Shown here: piece after piece, positions 35,232 through 44,239 of the stretch
How the letters are laid out: each line of letters begins with the position of its first letter
How positions within the stretch are numbered: the first letter of the stretch is position 1
Origin: TWA4 sp034086685
GTDB lineage: Bacteria; Bacillota; Clostridia; Lachnospirales; Lachnospiraceae
Assembly (NCBI GenBank): GCA_034086685.1
Contig: JAXDZY010000133.1
Coordinates: forward strand, 1-64,000
Direction of reading: 5' to 3'
DNA length: 64,000 nucleotides
Position numbers and translations under genes: made by a program
The notes under the pieces: generated by a model
Databases searched by the model: none
Seen by the model: the letters and a program-made list of their open reading frames with translations, nothing else
Told to the model about the DNA's origin: nothing

Positions 35232-36416
35232 TTAATTGCCAAGTACATTGACAATCTTCACAGGCGTCATGTAATTCCAGCTGTTAAGTACGATTCCGCG
35301 CCTTGTATTGGCTGCATGTACAATCATTCCATTGCCGATATAAATCGCCACATGATCAATTCCGCCGCTTCCGTAAAATACCAGATCTCCGGGTCTCATC
35401 TGAGAAGAAGAGATGCTTGTTCCGCAATATGCCTGACTTCTTGAGGAATGAGGCAGATATACACCGTATTTTGCAAAAACAGACATAACGAATCCGGAAC
35501 AATCCGCACCATGAGTCAGACTGGTTCCTCCCCATACATACGGATTACCCACGAACTGACATGCATAATTACATAAGCTTGCTCTGGTAGATGAATAGGA
35601 AGAATTGCCCCCTTCTTCCAGAGGTGTATATTTAACAGCAGCTTTTAAAGCATATTTCACTTTACAGTAATCTGCAGAAATATATCCCACAGCATCTATT
35701 TCTTCACCTTCCTCATCAGTAAGGCCATCCAGCGATATCTTTACCCAGCCATCCTTCTCGGACTGTACCTCATATCGTTCTTCAGTACTGATCTTTGTGA
35801 TAATGCTGCTGTCTGTGGAAGGATTCTTTCTGACATTCAGATTGCTGTCCGTTGTGACAACCGCCATCTTCTGAGCCTCTTCCAGAGCGATTCTCTGAGC
35901 TTTTTCACCGGTAATAATATACTTGGCATACACATAACCCGTTACGGAGCCCGATTTGATTTTATACCAGTCTCCTTCTTTTTTCAGAATATCGCAGGCA
36001 GTATTCTGTGTCATCTTGCCGCAGATGTCTGCGTCTGTGGAAGGCTTCTTTCTGACATTCAGATAATTGGTGCTGTTCACATCTGCAATGCCAAGTTTTT
36101 TATAATCCTGCAGTACCACTGCTTTTTCATCCGTTATTGTTTTCAGTTCCAGTTCCAGTTTACTTGAAACAGTTTCTGACGCAACTGCACTATAATAGCC
36201 ATCCAGATTCAGAGCCATACCCGCAACACTGTCTGCCGTATTCAGACTGACTTTTCTGTTTCCAGTCTCTGAATATGACACCATACCGGCACTGCTGAGC
36301 GCATTCTGCTTCTCTGCTGCAGATGCCAGGATCCCTGTCTGACCTGTACAGAGCATGGAACTCAGTAATAAAACAGATGCCACCTTATTCACTTTCTTTT
36401 TTACATTTCTATTCAT
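35232..36416 (-). CDS. Secreted cell-wall hydrolase, two SH3b domains plus NlpC/P60
   Basis: The 394-residue protein has a basic start and a hydrophobic signal peptide (VASVLLLSSMLCTGQTGILASA, cleaved near residue 34). Two bacterial SH3 domains follow (about 110-170 and 185-255, each with LNVRKKPSTD-type openings). The C-terminal NlpC/P60 domain is typical of gamma-D-glutamyl-diamino-acid endopeptidases that cut peptidoglycan stems. The catalytic residues read as Cys306 (GADCSGF), His355 (DHVAIYIG) and His367. It is a single-gene unit with a promoter reaching into the end of ribF and a leader of about 170 nt. Confidence 0.93.
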   Translation of the reverse strand: MNRNVKKKVNKVASVLLLSSMLCTGQTGILASAAEKQNALSSAGMVSYSETGNRKVSLNTADSVAGMALNLDGYYSAVASETVSSKLELELKTITDEKAVVLQDYKKLGIADVNSTNYLNVRKKPSTDADICGKMTQNTACDILKKEGDWYKIKSGSVTGYVYAKYIITGEKAQRIALEEAQKMAVVTTDSNLNVRKNPSTDSSIITKISTEERYEVQSEKDGWVKISLDGLTDEEGEEIDAVGYISADYCKVKYALKAAVKYTPLEEGGNSSYSSTRASLCNYACQFVGNPYVWGGTSLTHGADCSGFVMSVFAKYGVYLPHSSRSQAYCGTSISSSQMRPGDLVFYGSGGIDHVAIYIGNGMIVHAANTRRGIVLNSWNYMTPVKIVNVLGN

Positions 36417-36479
36417 TATGATAATCCTCTAATCTCCTGAGCATGTAACAGTATGCTGCTTATAGCCAGACAAGAAATT

Positions 36480-36520
36480 ACTGCAAAAAGCACTATGTTC
36501 CTGCCTTGCAATAAAACAAA
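36480..36520 (-). other. Stem-loop in the NlpC/P60 leader
   Basis: TTATTGCAA and TTGCAGTAA pair with one mismatch around a 19-nt loop and are followed by TTTCTTG on the minus strand. It could be a weak attenuator. The leader does not match the cyclic-di-AMP (ydaO) or cyclic-di-GMP riboswitch patterns I know. Confidence 0.3.
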
Positions 36521-36594
36521 ATATCTCTATCAATCCGGTTGTTTTTAAACAGTTACCAAATTGTTAAATATATATTACATTTTATTACGATTAC

Positions 36595-36622
36595 ATTATA
36601 TCATAAGAATAGTCCATGTCAA
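36595..36622 (-). promoter_or_regulatory. Promoter for the NlpC/P60 gene
   Basis: TTGACA (36622-36617), a 16-bp spacer and TATAAT (36600-36595). The -35 overlaps the last codons of ribF, so the hydrolase can be made independently of the nusA operon. Confidence 0.75.
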
Positions 36623-37548
36623 GTATGGAATTTTGACAGATATTGCTCTGCATTCCGGGCATCTTTGTGCATTTGTTCCTTTAGAAGCTCCACTGATGGG
36701 AATTTCTGTTCCGGTCTCTGGAAATGCAGCAGGCTTACCCGTACAAATTTCCCGTAAAAATCTCCGGAGGTGTGAAGAAGATGAGTTTCCACGCCGACTG
36801 CAAATTCTCCCACTGTCGGTTTCCTTCCGATATTGGTAACACCCGAATAACATACACCATCCATCTGTGTAAATGAAGAATAAACACCAAATGGCGGCAG
36901 CAGTTTATTGGCAGAAGGAATCAGGTTAATGGTGGGCATATCAATCGTTCTGCCAAGTTTTTGTCCGTTCAGAATTTCCCCTTCCACGGAAAAAGCGTAG
37001 CCAAGCATGCGATTGGCATCCTCCATCCGTCCCTGAGCAATAGCTTCACGAATCGCACTGCTGCTGATACGGATATCCCGGTCAAATACCTCATCAATCA
37101 GCTGCAGCTCAAAATCATACTTACCGGAAAGCCGGCTCAGAAGCTGATAATCACCGGTGCGATTGTGCCCGAAACGAAAATCCTTTCCAATCACAATACA
37201 GGAAGCGTGAAGCCGCTCAACCAGTATTTTCCTCACAAAATCCTCCGCGTCCATATTCCGGATCTCATCGGAAAAAGGGCATTCGATCATCATATCCACA
37301 TCCAGCTTTTCAAACATTTTCCTGCGTTCCTCACGTTCCAGGATACATTTGAAATTATCTCCGAATTTCCAGAAAAGAAGTTCCGTATTGAACGTAAAAG
37401 CCACCGTTTTAAAGCCACTTTTCTGCTTCATCAGTTTCAGTTTCTGAAAAAGCTGCTGATGTCCCCGGTGAAGACCATCAAACTTTCCCAATGTCACGAT
37501 TGATCTACCCTCAACACGTGCAGATTCCACGTCTGTTACATATTCCAA
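36619..37548 (-). CDS. ribF: Bifunctional riboflavin kinase / FMN adenylyltransferase
   Basis: RibF converts riboflavin to FMN and FMN to FAD. I start at TTG 37548 because GGAGG is 8 nt upstream; a GTG at 37563 overlapping the truB stop is the alternative. The product is about 309 residues. The N-terminal nucleotidyltransferase shows TLGKFDGLHRGHQ and GKDFRFGHNRTGD. The C-terminal kinase shows the LGRTIDMPTINL and VYSS-type strands with YSGVTNIGRKPTV. It is the last gene of the rimP-to-truB run; coupling to truB is usual in Firmicutes. Confidence 0.95.
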   Translation of the reverse strand: MEYVTDVESARVEGRSIVTLGKFDGLHRGHQQLFQKLKLMKQKSGFKTVAFTFNTELLFWKFGDNFKCILEREERRKMFEKLDVDMMIECPFSDEIRNMDAEDFVRKILVERLHASCIVIGKDFRFGHNRTGDYQLLSRLSGKYDFELQLIDEVFDRDIRISSSAIREAIAQGRMEDANRMLGYAFSVEGEILNGQKLGRTIDMPTINLIPSANKLLPPFGVYSSFTQMDGVCYSGVTNIGRKPTVGEFAVGVETHLLHTSGDFYGKFVRVSLLHFQRPEQKFPSVELLKEQMHKDARNAEQYLSKFHT

Positions 37549-37562
37549 TTTATCATCCTCCA

Positions 37563-38447
37563 CTATAAAAACATTTTCAGAGGTTTGTAATCCTTTCTGC
37601 CCGGATCATATTCATAAATACCGACAAACAGTCCACTGCTGTCATACATGCGAACCTGATTTTCCACAGTTTTTTCCTTCAGCATATTATTTCCGATCCG
37701 GTTTCCGTTGCGGACCAGGATATCGTACATTTCCGCCGTATGAACGCCCGGAAAATCTGCAAACAACTCCTCCACCGAAACAATACAGGATTCCAGCAAA
37801 TTCCGGTCCCGCTTTTCTTCCAGTTCCTGTAAGGTTATGGAATCCTTCAGATAAAAACTGCCGACTCTTGTTCGAACCAGCGACTCCATACAGCCTCCGC
37901 AGCCCAGTGCCCGTCCGATATCATGACATAATGTCCGGATATAGGTTCCTTTTGAACAGGTAACTGTAAGTGTTACACGCGGCAGATCCATATTCTTCAC
38001 TTTCAGTTCGTAAATCTCCACCGGTCTGGGGGAGCGCTCAATAACTTTGCCTTCCCTGGCGTATTCATACAGTTTTTTTCCGTTAACTTTCAAAGCAGAA
38101 TACATGGGAGGAATCTGCATGATTTTCCCACGGAAACCATCAAGTACTGCCAGCACCTGCTCTTCTGTTACAGAAACATTTTTTTTATCAACAATCTTTC
38201 CCGAAATATCCTGTGTGTCTGTCTCCAGGCCCAGCAGCAGAACTGCTTCATAGGTCTTGTCATGGTTTTCCAGCAGACTGCATAACCTGGTACCTTTTCC
38301 GATGCAGACAGGAAGAACGCCCGTCGCATCAGGATCCAGAGTTCCTGTATGCCCGATTTTTTTCATATGAAGAATTCCTCTCATTTTAGCCACCACATCA
38401 TGAGAGGTAAATCCTTTTTCCTTATAAATATTAATTAATCCATCCAT
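37563..38447 (-). CDS. truB: tRNA pseudouridine-55 synthase
   Basis: TruB makes pseudouridine 55 in the T-loop of tRNAs. The 294-residue protein begins GLINIYKEKGFTSHDVV. It carries the catalytic motif HTGTLDPDATGVLPVCIG with the essential Asp near residue 39, then SALKVNGKKLYEYAREG and KGTYIRTLCHDIG. It starts 10 nt after nrnA and ends just before ribF. The ribosome site is AGAGG about 6 nt before ATG. Confidence 0.97.
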   Translation of the reverse strand: MDGLINIYKEKGFTSHDVVAKMRGILHMKKIGHTGTLDPDATGVLPVCIGKGTRLCSLLENHDKTYEAVLLLGLETDTQDISGKIVDKKNVSVTEEQVLAVLDGFRGKIMQIPPMYSALKVNGKKLYEYAREGKVIERSPRPVEIYELKVKNMDLPRVTLTVTCSKGTYIRTLCHDIGRALGCGGCMESLVRTRVGSFYLKDSITLQELEEKRDRNLLESCIVSVEELFADFPGVHTAEMYDILVRNGNRIGNNMLKEKTVENQVRMYDSSGLFVGIYEYDPGRKDYKPLKMFL

Positions 38448-38457
38448 CTAAAACCTC

Positions 38458-39426
38458 TTACAGCGCCGGCAGCAGAGCGCTGATTTCCTTCAACAGCATG
38501 TTCATAAGATCTTCATACACCATCCGGCATTCAAATCCGGCTGCCGCTGCATGACCTCCTCCGCCGTGAGATGAGGCAATCCCGCTGACATCGATTTTCT
38601 GATTGGACCGTAAGCTGACTTTATAACATCCTGCTTCCATTTCATAAACCAGAACTGCCACCAGAACATTGTTTACAATGCGAAGCTGATCCACAATTCC
38701 ATTCATGTCTCTTACATCTGCCCTGCACTTTTCCATTTCAGCCTGAGTCACAAGTGTATAGGAAATTCTGTCATGATCCGCTGTTTTCATATCATACATG
38801 GCTTTTCCGCAGATCAGAGTCTGTGCCTTTGTGCGTGCCAGATAAGTCCGGTCGATAATTGAGGTAAAATCAAAACCTTTTTCCATCAGCTGTCCCGCAT
38901 ATGCCATGGTCACAGCTGTGGTGTTGGAAAATTTAAAAATACCCGTATCATGTACAACTGCCAGATACAGGCATTCAGCACAGTCTCTGCCTATCTTATC
39001 CATATCCAACAGTTGTCCCAGAACTTCTGAACAGGAACTTAATCCACCGCGGATATAATTTTCTCCGGCGAATCCCTGATTTGTAATATGATGATCAATA
39101 CAGATTGAATACCTGGACTGATCCAGAAAAACTGCTGCATCCCCAAGACGCATCCGATCACTGGCATCACAGGTAATGCACAGATCAAATGAGCGGCTTA
39201 AATCCATGGTATCCATCAGCTGAATCCTGTCTGCTTCAGGAAGACAACGGAAAGAATCCGGAAATTGCTGAAGACAGATTTCCACATCCAGACAGGACAT
39301 ATTATCTTTCAGGTAGTGATAAAGTCCAAGACAGCTTCCCACGCAGTCTCCATCCGGCCTGATGTGGCCAAGAATCAGAACTGTCCTGACATCTGATGGA
39401 ATCATTTCTTCGATTTTGTATGACAT
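38458..39426 (-). CDS. nrnA: DHH-family oligoribonuclease / pAp phosphatase (NrnA type)
   Basis: NrnA degrades short RNA oligomers to mononucleotides and, in Bacillus, dephosphorylates 3'-phosphoadenosine 5'-phosphate. The 322-residue protein has the DHH/DHHA1 layout. LGHIRPDGDCVGS stands near the start, followed by TCDASDRMRLG, CIDHHITNQGF (DHH) and VHDTGIFKFSNT. The DHHA1 end has SHGGGGHAAAAGFE. It sits between rbfA and truB, a common position for nrnA. Confidence 0.92.
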   Translation of the reverse strand: MSYKIEEMIPSDVRTVLILGHIRPDGDCVGSCLGLYHYLKDNMSCLDVEICLQQFPDSFRCLPEADRIQLMDTMDLSRSFDLCITCDASDRMRLGDAAVFLDQSRYSICIDHHITNQGFAGENYIRGGLSSCSEVLGQLLDMDKIGRDCAECLYLAVVHDTGIFKFSNTTAVTMAYAGQLMEKGFDFTSIIDRTYLARTKAQTLICGKAMYDMKTADHDRISYTLVTQAEMEKCRADVRDMNGIVDQLRIVNNVLVAVLVYEMEAGCYKVSLRSNQKIDVSGIASSHGGGGHAAAAGFECRMVYEDLMNMLLKEISALLPAL

Positions 39427-39447
39427 GGTCCTTTCCTCCTGTCTTTG

Positions 39448-39855
39448 TTACTCCTGATCATCATCCTCAGTGTTTACTTCATTTTCTGCATCTTCTGCCG
39501 TTTCTCCCGCATGCAGCTCATCCAGAAGATGGGCAATGTGAATTCCATGTTCAATAGACTGATCCAGCCGGAAAATGATCTCGGGAGTATTTCGAAGATT
39601 TACGCTTCTGGCCAGTTTTGTTTTAATATAACCGGAAGCACTCTTCAGGCCTGCCAGCGTATCACCCGCTTCCTTTTCACTGCCAAGCACGCTGATGTAT
39701 GCCTTACATGTCTTCAGATCCGGCGCAACTTCCACAGACACTACCGAAGTCATCATGTGAATTCTGGGATCCTTTAATTCATTACGGATAATATTACTTA
39801 ATTCTTTTTTTACTTCTTCATTAATCCGAATATTTTTAATACTGTTTTTTCTCAC
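39448..39855 (-). CDS. rbfA: Ribosome-binding factor A
   Basis: RbfA binds the 30S subunit and assists maturation of the 16S 5' end. I start at GTG 39855 (MRKNSIKNIRINEEVKKELSNIIR) because AAGGAGA lies about 5 nt upstream; the open frame further upstream crosses a hairpin and is not conserved. The product is 135 residues. The KH-like fold shows ELKDPRIHMMTSVVSVEVAPDLKTCKAYIS and LRNTPEIIFRLDQSIEHG. The acidic tail is longer than average. Confidence 0.95.
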   Translation of the reverse strand: MRKNSIKNIRINEEVKKELSNIIRNELKDPRIHMMTSVVSVEVAPDLKTCKAYISVLGSEKEAGDTLAGLKSASGYIKTKLARSVNLRNTPEIIFRLDQSIEHGIHIAHLLDELHAGETAEDAENEVNTEDDDQE

Positions 39856-39884
39856 AATATTCTCCTTAAATTTAAGATAAAACA

Positions 39885-39913
39885 GGCTGATCATGAACCA
39901 GTTCCGATCAGCC
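39885..39913 (-). terminator. Terminator-like hairpin between infB and rbfA
   Basis: GGCTGATC (minus strand 39913-39906) pairs with GATCAGCC (39892-39885) around a 13-nt loop and is followed by TGTTTTATC. The T-tract is interrupted, so it may be a partial terminator that reduces transcription of rbfA-nrnA-truB-ribF. Confidence 0.5.
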
Positions 39914-39966
39914 CGCATTAATACAAACCATATATCTGTCAATTCCCGGGGATGCCCGGAAACGGA

Positions 39967-42342
39967 CTATCTGGGAACTTCAACCATCTGATATGCTTCG
40001 ATTGTGTCTTCTTCCCGGATATCATTATGTCCTTCCAGAACAATACCACATTCGTAGCCGGCTGCAACTTCCTTCACATCATCTTTAAAACGTTTCAGGG
40101 AAGCCATATCACCGTCAAAGAGCAGATCTGTACCTCTCATAACACGACATTTGCAGCCTCTGATAAATTTACCGTCCGTGACATACGTACCGGCAATCAT
40201 ACCTACGCCGGAAGCCTTGAATGTCTGGCGAATAACACCATGACCGATAATCTTCTCCTCAAATACAGGATCAAGCATACCCTTCATGGCAGCTTCCACA
40301 TCTGCAATTGCCTGATAAATGACACGGTACAGGCGGACATCCACCTTTTCACGTTCCGCAATTGCTCTGGCAGTTGCATCGGGACGAACATTGAAACCGA
40401 TAATAATTGCATTGGAAGCGGACGCCAGGTTTACATCCGATTCATTAATGGCACCTACTCCGCCATGAATAACCTTGACAATAACTTCATCGTTGGACAG
40501 TTTCAGCATACTCTGTTTTACTGCCTCCACGGAACCCTGTACATCTGCCTTAATGATCAGATCCAGTTCCTTCAGACTTCCTGCCTGAATCTGTGAGAAC
40601 AGATCATCCAGAGACATCTTGCCCTTGGTTTCCTCAATCATCTTTTCTCTGTTTTCGGAAATAAAGGTTTCAGCAAAACTTCTGGCATCTTTTTCATTAT
40701 CTGTAACAACAAATATTTCACCGGCACCGGGAACATCGTTCAGACCCAGCACTGCTACCGGTTTGGAAGGACCTGCTTCCTTTACACGTCTGTCATTCTC
40801 ATCCAGCATGGCTCTGACCTTACCATAGCAGGAACCTACCGCAATGGAATCACCCACATGCAGGGTACCTTTCTGAACCAGAACAGTAGCCACAGGGCCG
40901 CGTCCCTTATCCAGCATTGCTTCAATAACAAGGCCTCTTGCATTACGGTTGGGATTTGCCTTTAATTCCTTTACCTCTGCGGTGAGAAGAATCATTTCGA
41001 GCAGTTCATCAATCCCTTCTCCCGTATGCGCGGAAACCGGTACGAAAATAGTAGAACCGCCCCAGTCTTCAGGAATCAGTTCATATTCTGTCAATTCCTG
41101 TTTTACACGTTCCACGTTGGCGCTGGGCTTATCAATCTTATTTACTGCAACTATAATCTCAACACCGGCAGCTTTTGCATGGCTGATGGCCTCAACTGTC
41201 TGAGGCATTACACCATCATCCGCTGCTACAACCAGTACTGCAATATCCGTGGATTTTGCCCCGCGCAGACGCATTGCTGTAAATGCTTCATGTCCGGGTG
41301 TATCCAGAAATGTGATCTTCTGACCATTGCATTCTACCATATACGCACCGATATGCTGTGTAATACCGCCTGCTTCACGGGAAATCACATTGGTTTTACG
41401 GATGGCGTCAAGCAGTGATGTCTTACCATGGTCAACATGACCCATAACACAGACAACAGGAGGTCTTTCCACAAGTGCATCTTCAGGATCTTCCACATCC
41501 TTCAGAAGTTCCTCCAGAACATCCACTTTGACCTCTTTCTCACACAGGTAGTCGAAATCCAGGGCAATGCCTTCAGCTGTTTCATAATCCACTTCCTGAT
41601 TAATGGTTACCATCTGTCCTGCCATAAACAGTTTCTTAACGATTGCAGAGGGCTGAATCTTCATCTTGTCAGCCAGTTCCTTAATTGTGATTGTCTCAGG
41701 CAGAATCAGTGTCTTAATCTCATCCTCCTGCTTTGCCGCCTGTTTTACAGGTTTTTTAAGATTGGTCTTCTCCAGTTTCTTAATATTATCTTCGCGCTCT
41801 TTCTTACTGTATTTGTCTTTTGAGCGATTATCCTGCTTCTTATTCTGCTTACCGGAGGCCTGTGAAGGTTTCACATAGGAATCCTGACGGATCATGCCGC
41901 CGCCCTGGCTGCTGTTTCTGCGATCTCCTCCAAAACTTCTTCCGCCTTCGGAACGTCCTCCTGAATTTCTTCTGTCACCACTCTGACGGTTCCCTGCATC
42001 CTGACGTCTCTCATTGCCGCCGAATGATCTTCTTTCTCCATCCTGGCGTCTTTCTCCATTACCAAAGGAACGTTTCTCCCCGTTATTCTGGCGGTTTCCT
42101 CCGTCCTGACGTCTCTCTCCGTTTCCAAAAGAACGTCTTTCTCCGTTGTTCTGGCGGTTTCCTCCATTATTATCGGAACGATTTCCGGATTCCTGACTGT
42201 TTCGTTCACCGGAAGGACGGTTGTTTTTAACTGTTTTTGACTGACTGCTGTTCTGAGGCCGGAAAACAACTGCACGTTTCTTGGGTGCAGCACCCTCCTG
42301 TCCTCCTGTTTTCTTTCCTGTTTCTTCTATATTATTACCCAA
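39967..42342 (-). CDS. infB: Translation initiation factor IF-2
   Basis: IF-2 is the GTPase that places initiator tRNA on the 30S and promotes subunit joining. The 791-residue form begins at TTG 42342 (MGNNIEETGKK) behind GGAGTGA. Residues about 40-200 are a low-complexity Arg/Asn/Gln/Gly region containing tandem repeats. G-motifs VMGHVDHGKTSLLDAIR, DTPGHEAFT and NKIDKP follow from about residue 300. The C-terminal domains that bind fMet-tRNA complete it. Neighbours ylxQ upstream and rbfA downstream are the usual order. Confidence 0.97.
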   Translation of the reverse strand: MGNNIEETGKKTGGQEGAAPKKRAVVFRPQNSSQSKTVKNNRPSGERNSQESGNRSDNNGGNRQNNGERRSFGNGERRQDGGNRQNNGEKRSFGNGERRQDGERRSFGGNERRQDAGNRQSGDRRNSGGRSEGGRSFGGDRRNSSQGGGMIRQDSYVKPSQASGKQNKKQDNRSKDKYSKKEREDNIKKLEKTNLKKPVKQAAKQEDEIKTLILPETITIKELADKMKIQPSAIVKKLFMAGQMVTINQEVDYETAEGIALDFDYLCEKEVKVDVLEELLKDVEDPEDALVERPPVVCVMGHVDHGKTSLLDAIRKTNVISREAGGITQHIGAYMVECNGQKITFLDTPGHEAFTAMRLRGAKSTDIAVLVVAADDGVMPQTVEAISHAKAAGVEIIVAVNKIDKPSANVERVKQELTEYELIPEDWGGSTIFVPVSAHTGEGIDELLEMILLTAEVKELKANPNRNARGLVIEAMLDKGRGPVATVLVQKGTLHVGDSIAVGSCYGKVRAMLDENDRRVKEAGPSKPVAVLGLNDVPGAGEIFVVTDNEKDARSFAETFISENREKMIEETKGKMSLDDLFSQIQAGSLKELDLIIKADVQGSVEAVKQSMLKLSNDEVIVKVIHGGVGAINESDVNLASASNAIIIGFNVRPDATARAIAEREKVDVRLYRVIYQAIADVEAAMKGMLDPVFEEKIIGHGVIRQTFKASGVGMIAGTYVTDGKFIRGCKCRVMRGTDLLFDGDMASLKRFKDDVKEVAAGYECGIVLEGHNDIREEDTIEAYQMVEVPR
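42037..42165 (-). repeat. 63-bp tandem repeat within infB
   Basis: Two adjacent units encode GGNRQNNGERRSFGNGERRQ and GGNRQNNGEKRSFGNGERRQ. The CTGGCGGTTTCCTCC landmark recurs at 42151 and 42088, a spacing of exactly 63 bp (21 codons). Degenerate copies (GERRSFGGNERRQD) continue towards 41990. It is a likely site of copy-number variation. Confidence 0.8.
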
Positions 42343-42375
42343 TTAGAGCTCACTCCATTCTTTCATAAATCCGTA

Positions 42376-42705
42376 TCAGACTGATTCCTTCTCTCCATCC
42401 GATACTCTCACACATTGCTCAATACTCTGAGCAAATCCTCTGTCTGTTACTGCAGCACAGGCCCGAAGCTCACAGCCTATGGCATGCCCAAGTGTTTCTT
42501 TTGTTCCGGTAAAAATCAACGGAAGCTTATAATAAGTACACATATCTGTAAAATTCTTTCTGGTGTTGGCTGATGCATCTTCGGCAACAATCACCAGATA
42601 TGCTTTTCCTGATTTACCTGCTTTCTCCACACTGTATTCTCCGCTGACCACCTTACCGGCCCTTTTTGCAAGTCCCAGCATAGATAACGCCTTATTCTGC
42701 TTCAA
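42376..42705 (-). CDS. L7Ae/L30e-family RNA-binding protein (YlxQ)
   Basis: This 109-residue protein has the L7Ae fold that binds kink-turn RNA. ALSMLGLAKRAGKVVSGEYSVEKA opens the protein, followed by LVIVAEDASANTRK and GHAIGCELRACAAVTD. Its role in the nusA operon is not established, though kink-turn binding by YlxQ-type proteins has been reported. It overlaps the ylxR gene by 14 nt and precedes infB by 33 nt. Confidence 0.92.
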   Translation of the reverse strand: MKQNKALSMLGLAKRAGKVVSGEYSVEKAGKSGKAYLVIVAEDASANTRKNFTDMCTYYKLPLIFTGTKETLGHAIGCELRACAAVTDRGFAQSIEQCVRVSDGEKESV

Positions 42706-42973
42706 TTGTTTTCATCTCCTCTTTCAGCTGTTCATAAACCTCTGCAGGTATTGCACAGGAAAAGGAACGCTCCAGCCCTCTGCTTTTGATCGCACGCTCC
42801 AGACACTCGCAGGACGGACAGACATATGCGCCTCTGCCGTTCTTTCTGCCTGTTGCATCGATCATAAACTGCTGATCCGGTGTTTTAATCACACGAATCA
42901 TCTCTTTTTTACTTTTCATCTCCCTGCATCCGACACATTGACGCATGGGAATCTTCTTTTTGACTGCCATCAT
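42692..42973 (-). CDS. YlxR-family nucleic-acid-binding protein
   Basis: A 93-residue member of the YlxR (DUF448) family. The signature MRQCVGCREMKSKKEMIRVI is near the start, and DATGRKNGRGAYVCPSCECLERAIK follows. The positively charged groove of the family suggests nucleic-acid binding. Structures exist; work in other Firmicutes links YlxR to RNase P or to regulation. It overlaps nusA by four bases (ATGA) and ylxQ by 14 nt. Confidence 0.95.
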   Translation of the reverse strand: MMAVKKKIPMRQCVGCREMKSKKEMIRVIKTPDQQFMIDATGRKNGRGAYVCPSCECLERAIKSRGLERSFSCAIPAEVYEQLKEEMKTIEAE

Positions 42974-44163
42974 ACTTCTCCGTTATCTTCAGCAAAGTCA
43001 GAAACCTCTTCTGTATCAGAGACAGTATCCTCATCGGAAATATCTGTTTCACCATCCGGTTCTTCTGTTTCCTGATATCCGATGTATTCATCTTCTCTGT
43101 CCAGCCCTTCGATCTCGTCAAACAGACCGCTTTCTCTTGCTTCTGTCTCACTCTTGATATCAATCTTGTATCCTGTCAGTTTGGCAGCCAGTCTTGCGTT
43201 CTGTCCAACCTTGCCGATTGCCAGAGACAGCTGATTATCCGGCACGATAACCTGAGCAGTTTTTTCCTCCTCATCCGCAATTACGCAGATAACCTGAGCA
43301 GGATTCAGTGCATTCTCAATCAGAATGGCGGGATTCTCATTCCAGTTAATGATATCCACCTTTTCTCCGCAGAGTTCTCTGACAACTGCATTGACACGCT
43401 CGCCATTTACACCAACACAGGCACCAACCGCATCCACATTGGGATCATTGGACCACACTGCCATCTTTGTTCTTGAACCTGCTTCTCTGGCGATTCCCTT
43501 GATTTCCACAATGCCTTCCTTGACTTCTGCAACCTGCATTTCAAACAGTCGTTTCACCAGCTCCGGATGCGTACGGGAAACCTGGATTCTGGGGCCCTTG
43601 CTGGTTGACTTTACTTCCAGAATATACACCTTGATTCTCTGGGTTGGCTCGAAATGTTCTGTTCGTACCTGTTCATTCTCCGGAAGCAGCGCATCACATT
43701 TACCAATATTCACACTGATATTATTGCCAACCGTACGCTGAATAATACCGGTGACCACTTCCTTTTCCATTGCATAATACTGATCAAACAGTACCTTGCG
43801 TTCCTCCTCACGGATCTTCTGTAAAATAACATTTTTGGCAATCTGTGTGGAAATGCGGCCAAAATCCTTCGATTTCACCGGTACATAAGCGGTATCTCCG
43901 ATATAATTCTGCGAATTCAGTTTTCTTGCATCTTCAAGACTGATCTGCATCAACGGATCCTCCACCGTCTCAACAACTTCCTTTTCCGCATATAAACTAT
44001 ATTCGCAGGTTTCCCTGTTCATAAACACTTTAATATTGTCCGCACGTCCAAAATGGCTTTTGCACGCCTGAATCAGGGAATTTTCAATTGCATCAAGTAA
44101 AACATCCTTGCTGATATCCTTCTCTTTTTCCAGAATCGTAAGGGCCTCTAATAACTCATTCAT
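42970..44163 (-). CDS. nusA: Transcription termination/antitermination protein NusA
   Basis: NusA binds RNA polymerase and nascent RNA, promoting pausing and intrinsic termination. The 397-residue form has the RNAP-binding N-terminal domain (MNELLEALTILEKEKDISKDVL). An S1 domain spans about 135-200 and two KH domains 230-345, with GACVGVNGERVNAVV and LAIGKVGQNARLAAKLTG. A short acidic tail ends it; the E. coli-type C-terminal repeats are absent, as in most Firmicutes. It follows rimP by 76 nt. The hairpin in the operon leader is a plausible autoregulatory target. Confidence 0.97.
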   Translation of the reverse strand: MNELLEALTILEKEKDISKDVLLDAIENSLIQACKSHFGRADNIKVFMNRETCEYSLYAEKEVVETVEDPLMQISLEDARKLNSQNYIGDTAYVPVKSKDFGRISTQIAKNVILQKIREEERKVLFDQYYAMEKEVVTGIIQRTVGNNISVNIGKCDALLPENEQVRTEHFEPTQRIKVYILEVKSTSKGPRIQVSRTHPELVKRLFEMQVAEVKEGIVEIKGIAREAGSRTKMAVWSNDPNVDAVGACVGVNGERVNAVVRELCGEKVDIINWNENPAILIENALNPAQVICVIADEEEKTAQVIVPDNQLSLAIGKVGQNARLAAKLTGYKIDIKSETEARESGLFDEIEGLDREDEYIGYQETEEPDGETDISDEDTVSDTEEVSDFAEDNGEV

Positions 44164-44239
44164 TTTCCATTATCCTCCTTTTGACAATCTCTATATCTGA
44201 ACCACGGAAATATCCCGGAGAATACTTCCGCTCTCTTCA

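Noticed and set aside
36480..36588. Cyclic-di-AMP (ydaO) riboswitch before the NlpC/P60 gene
   Set aside because: The class is common before such genes, but its conserved core sequences are not present in this leader.
42037..42165. Repeats in infB as a CRISPR-like or mobile repeat
   Set aside because: They are in-frame 21-codon protein repeats inside a core gene, with no spacers and no cas genes.
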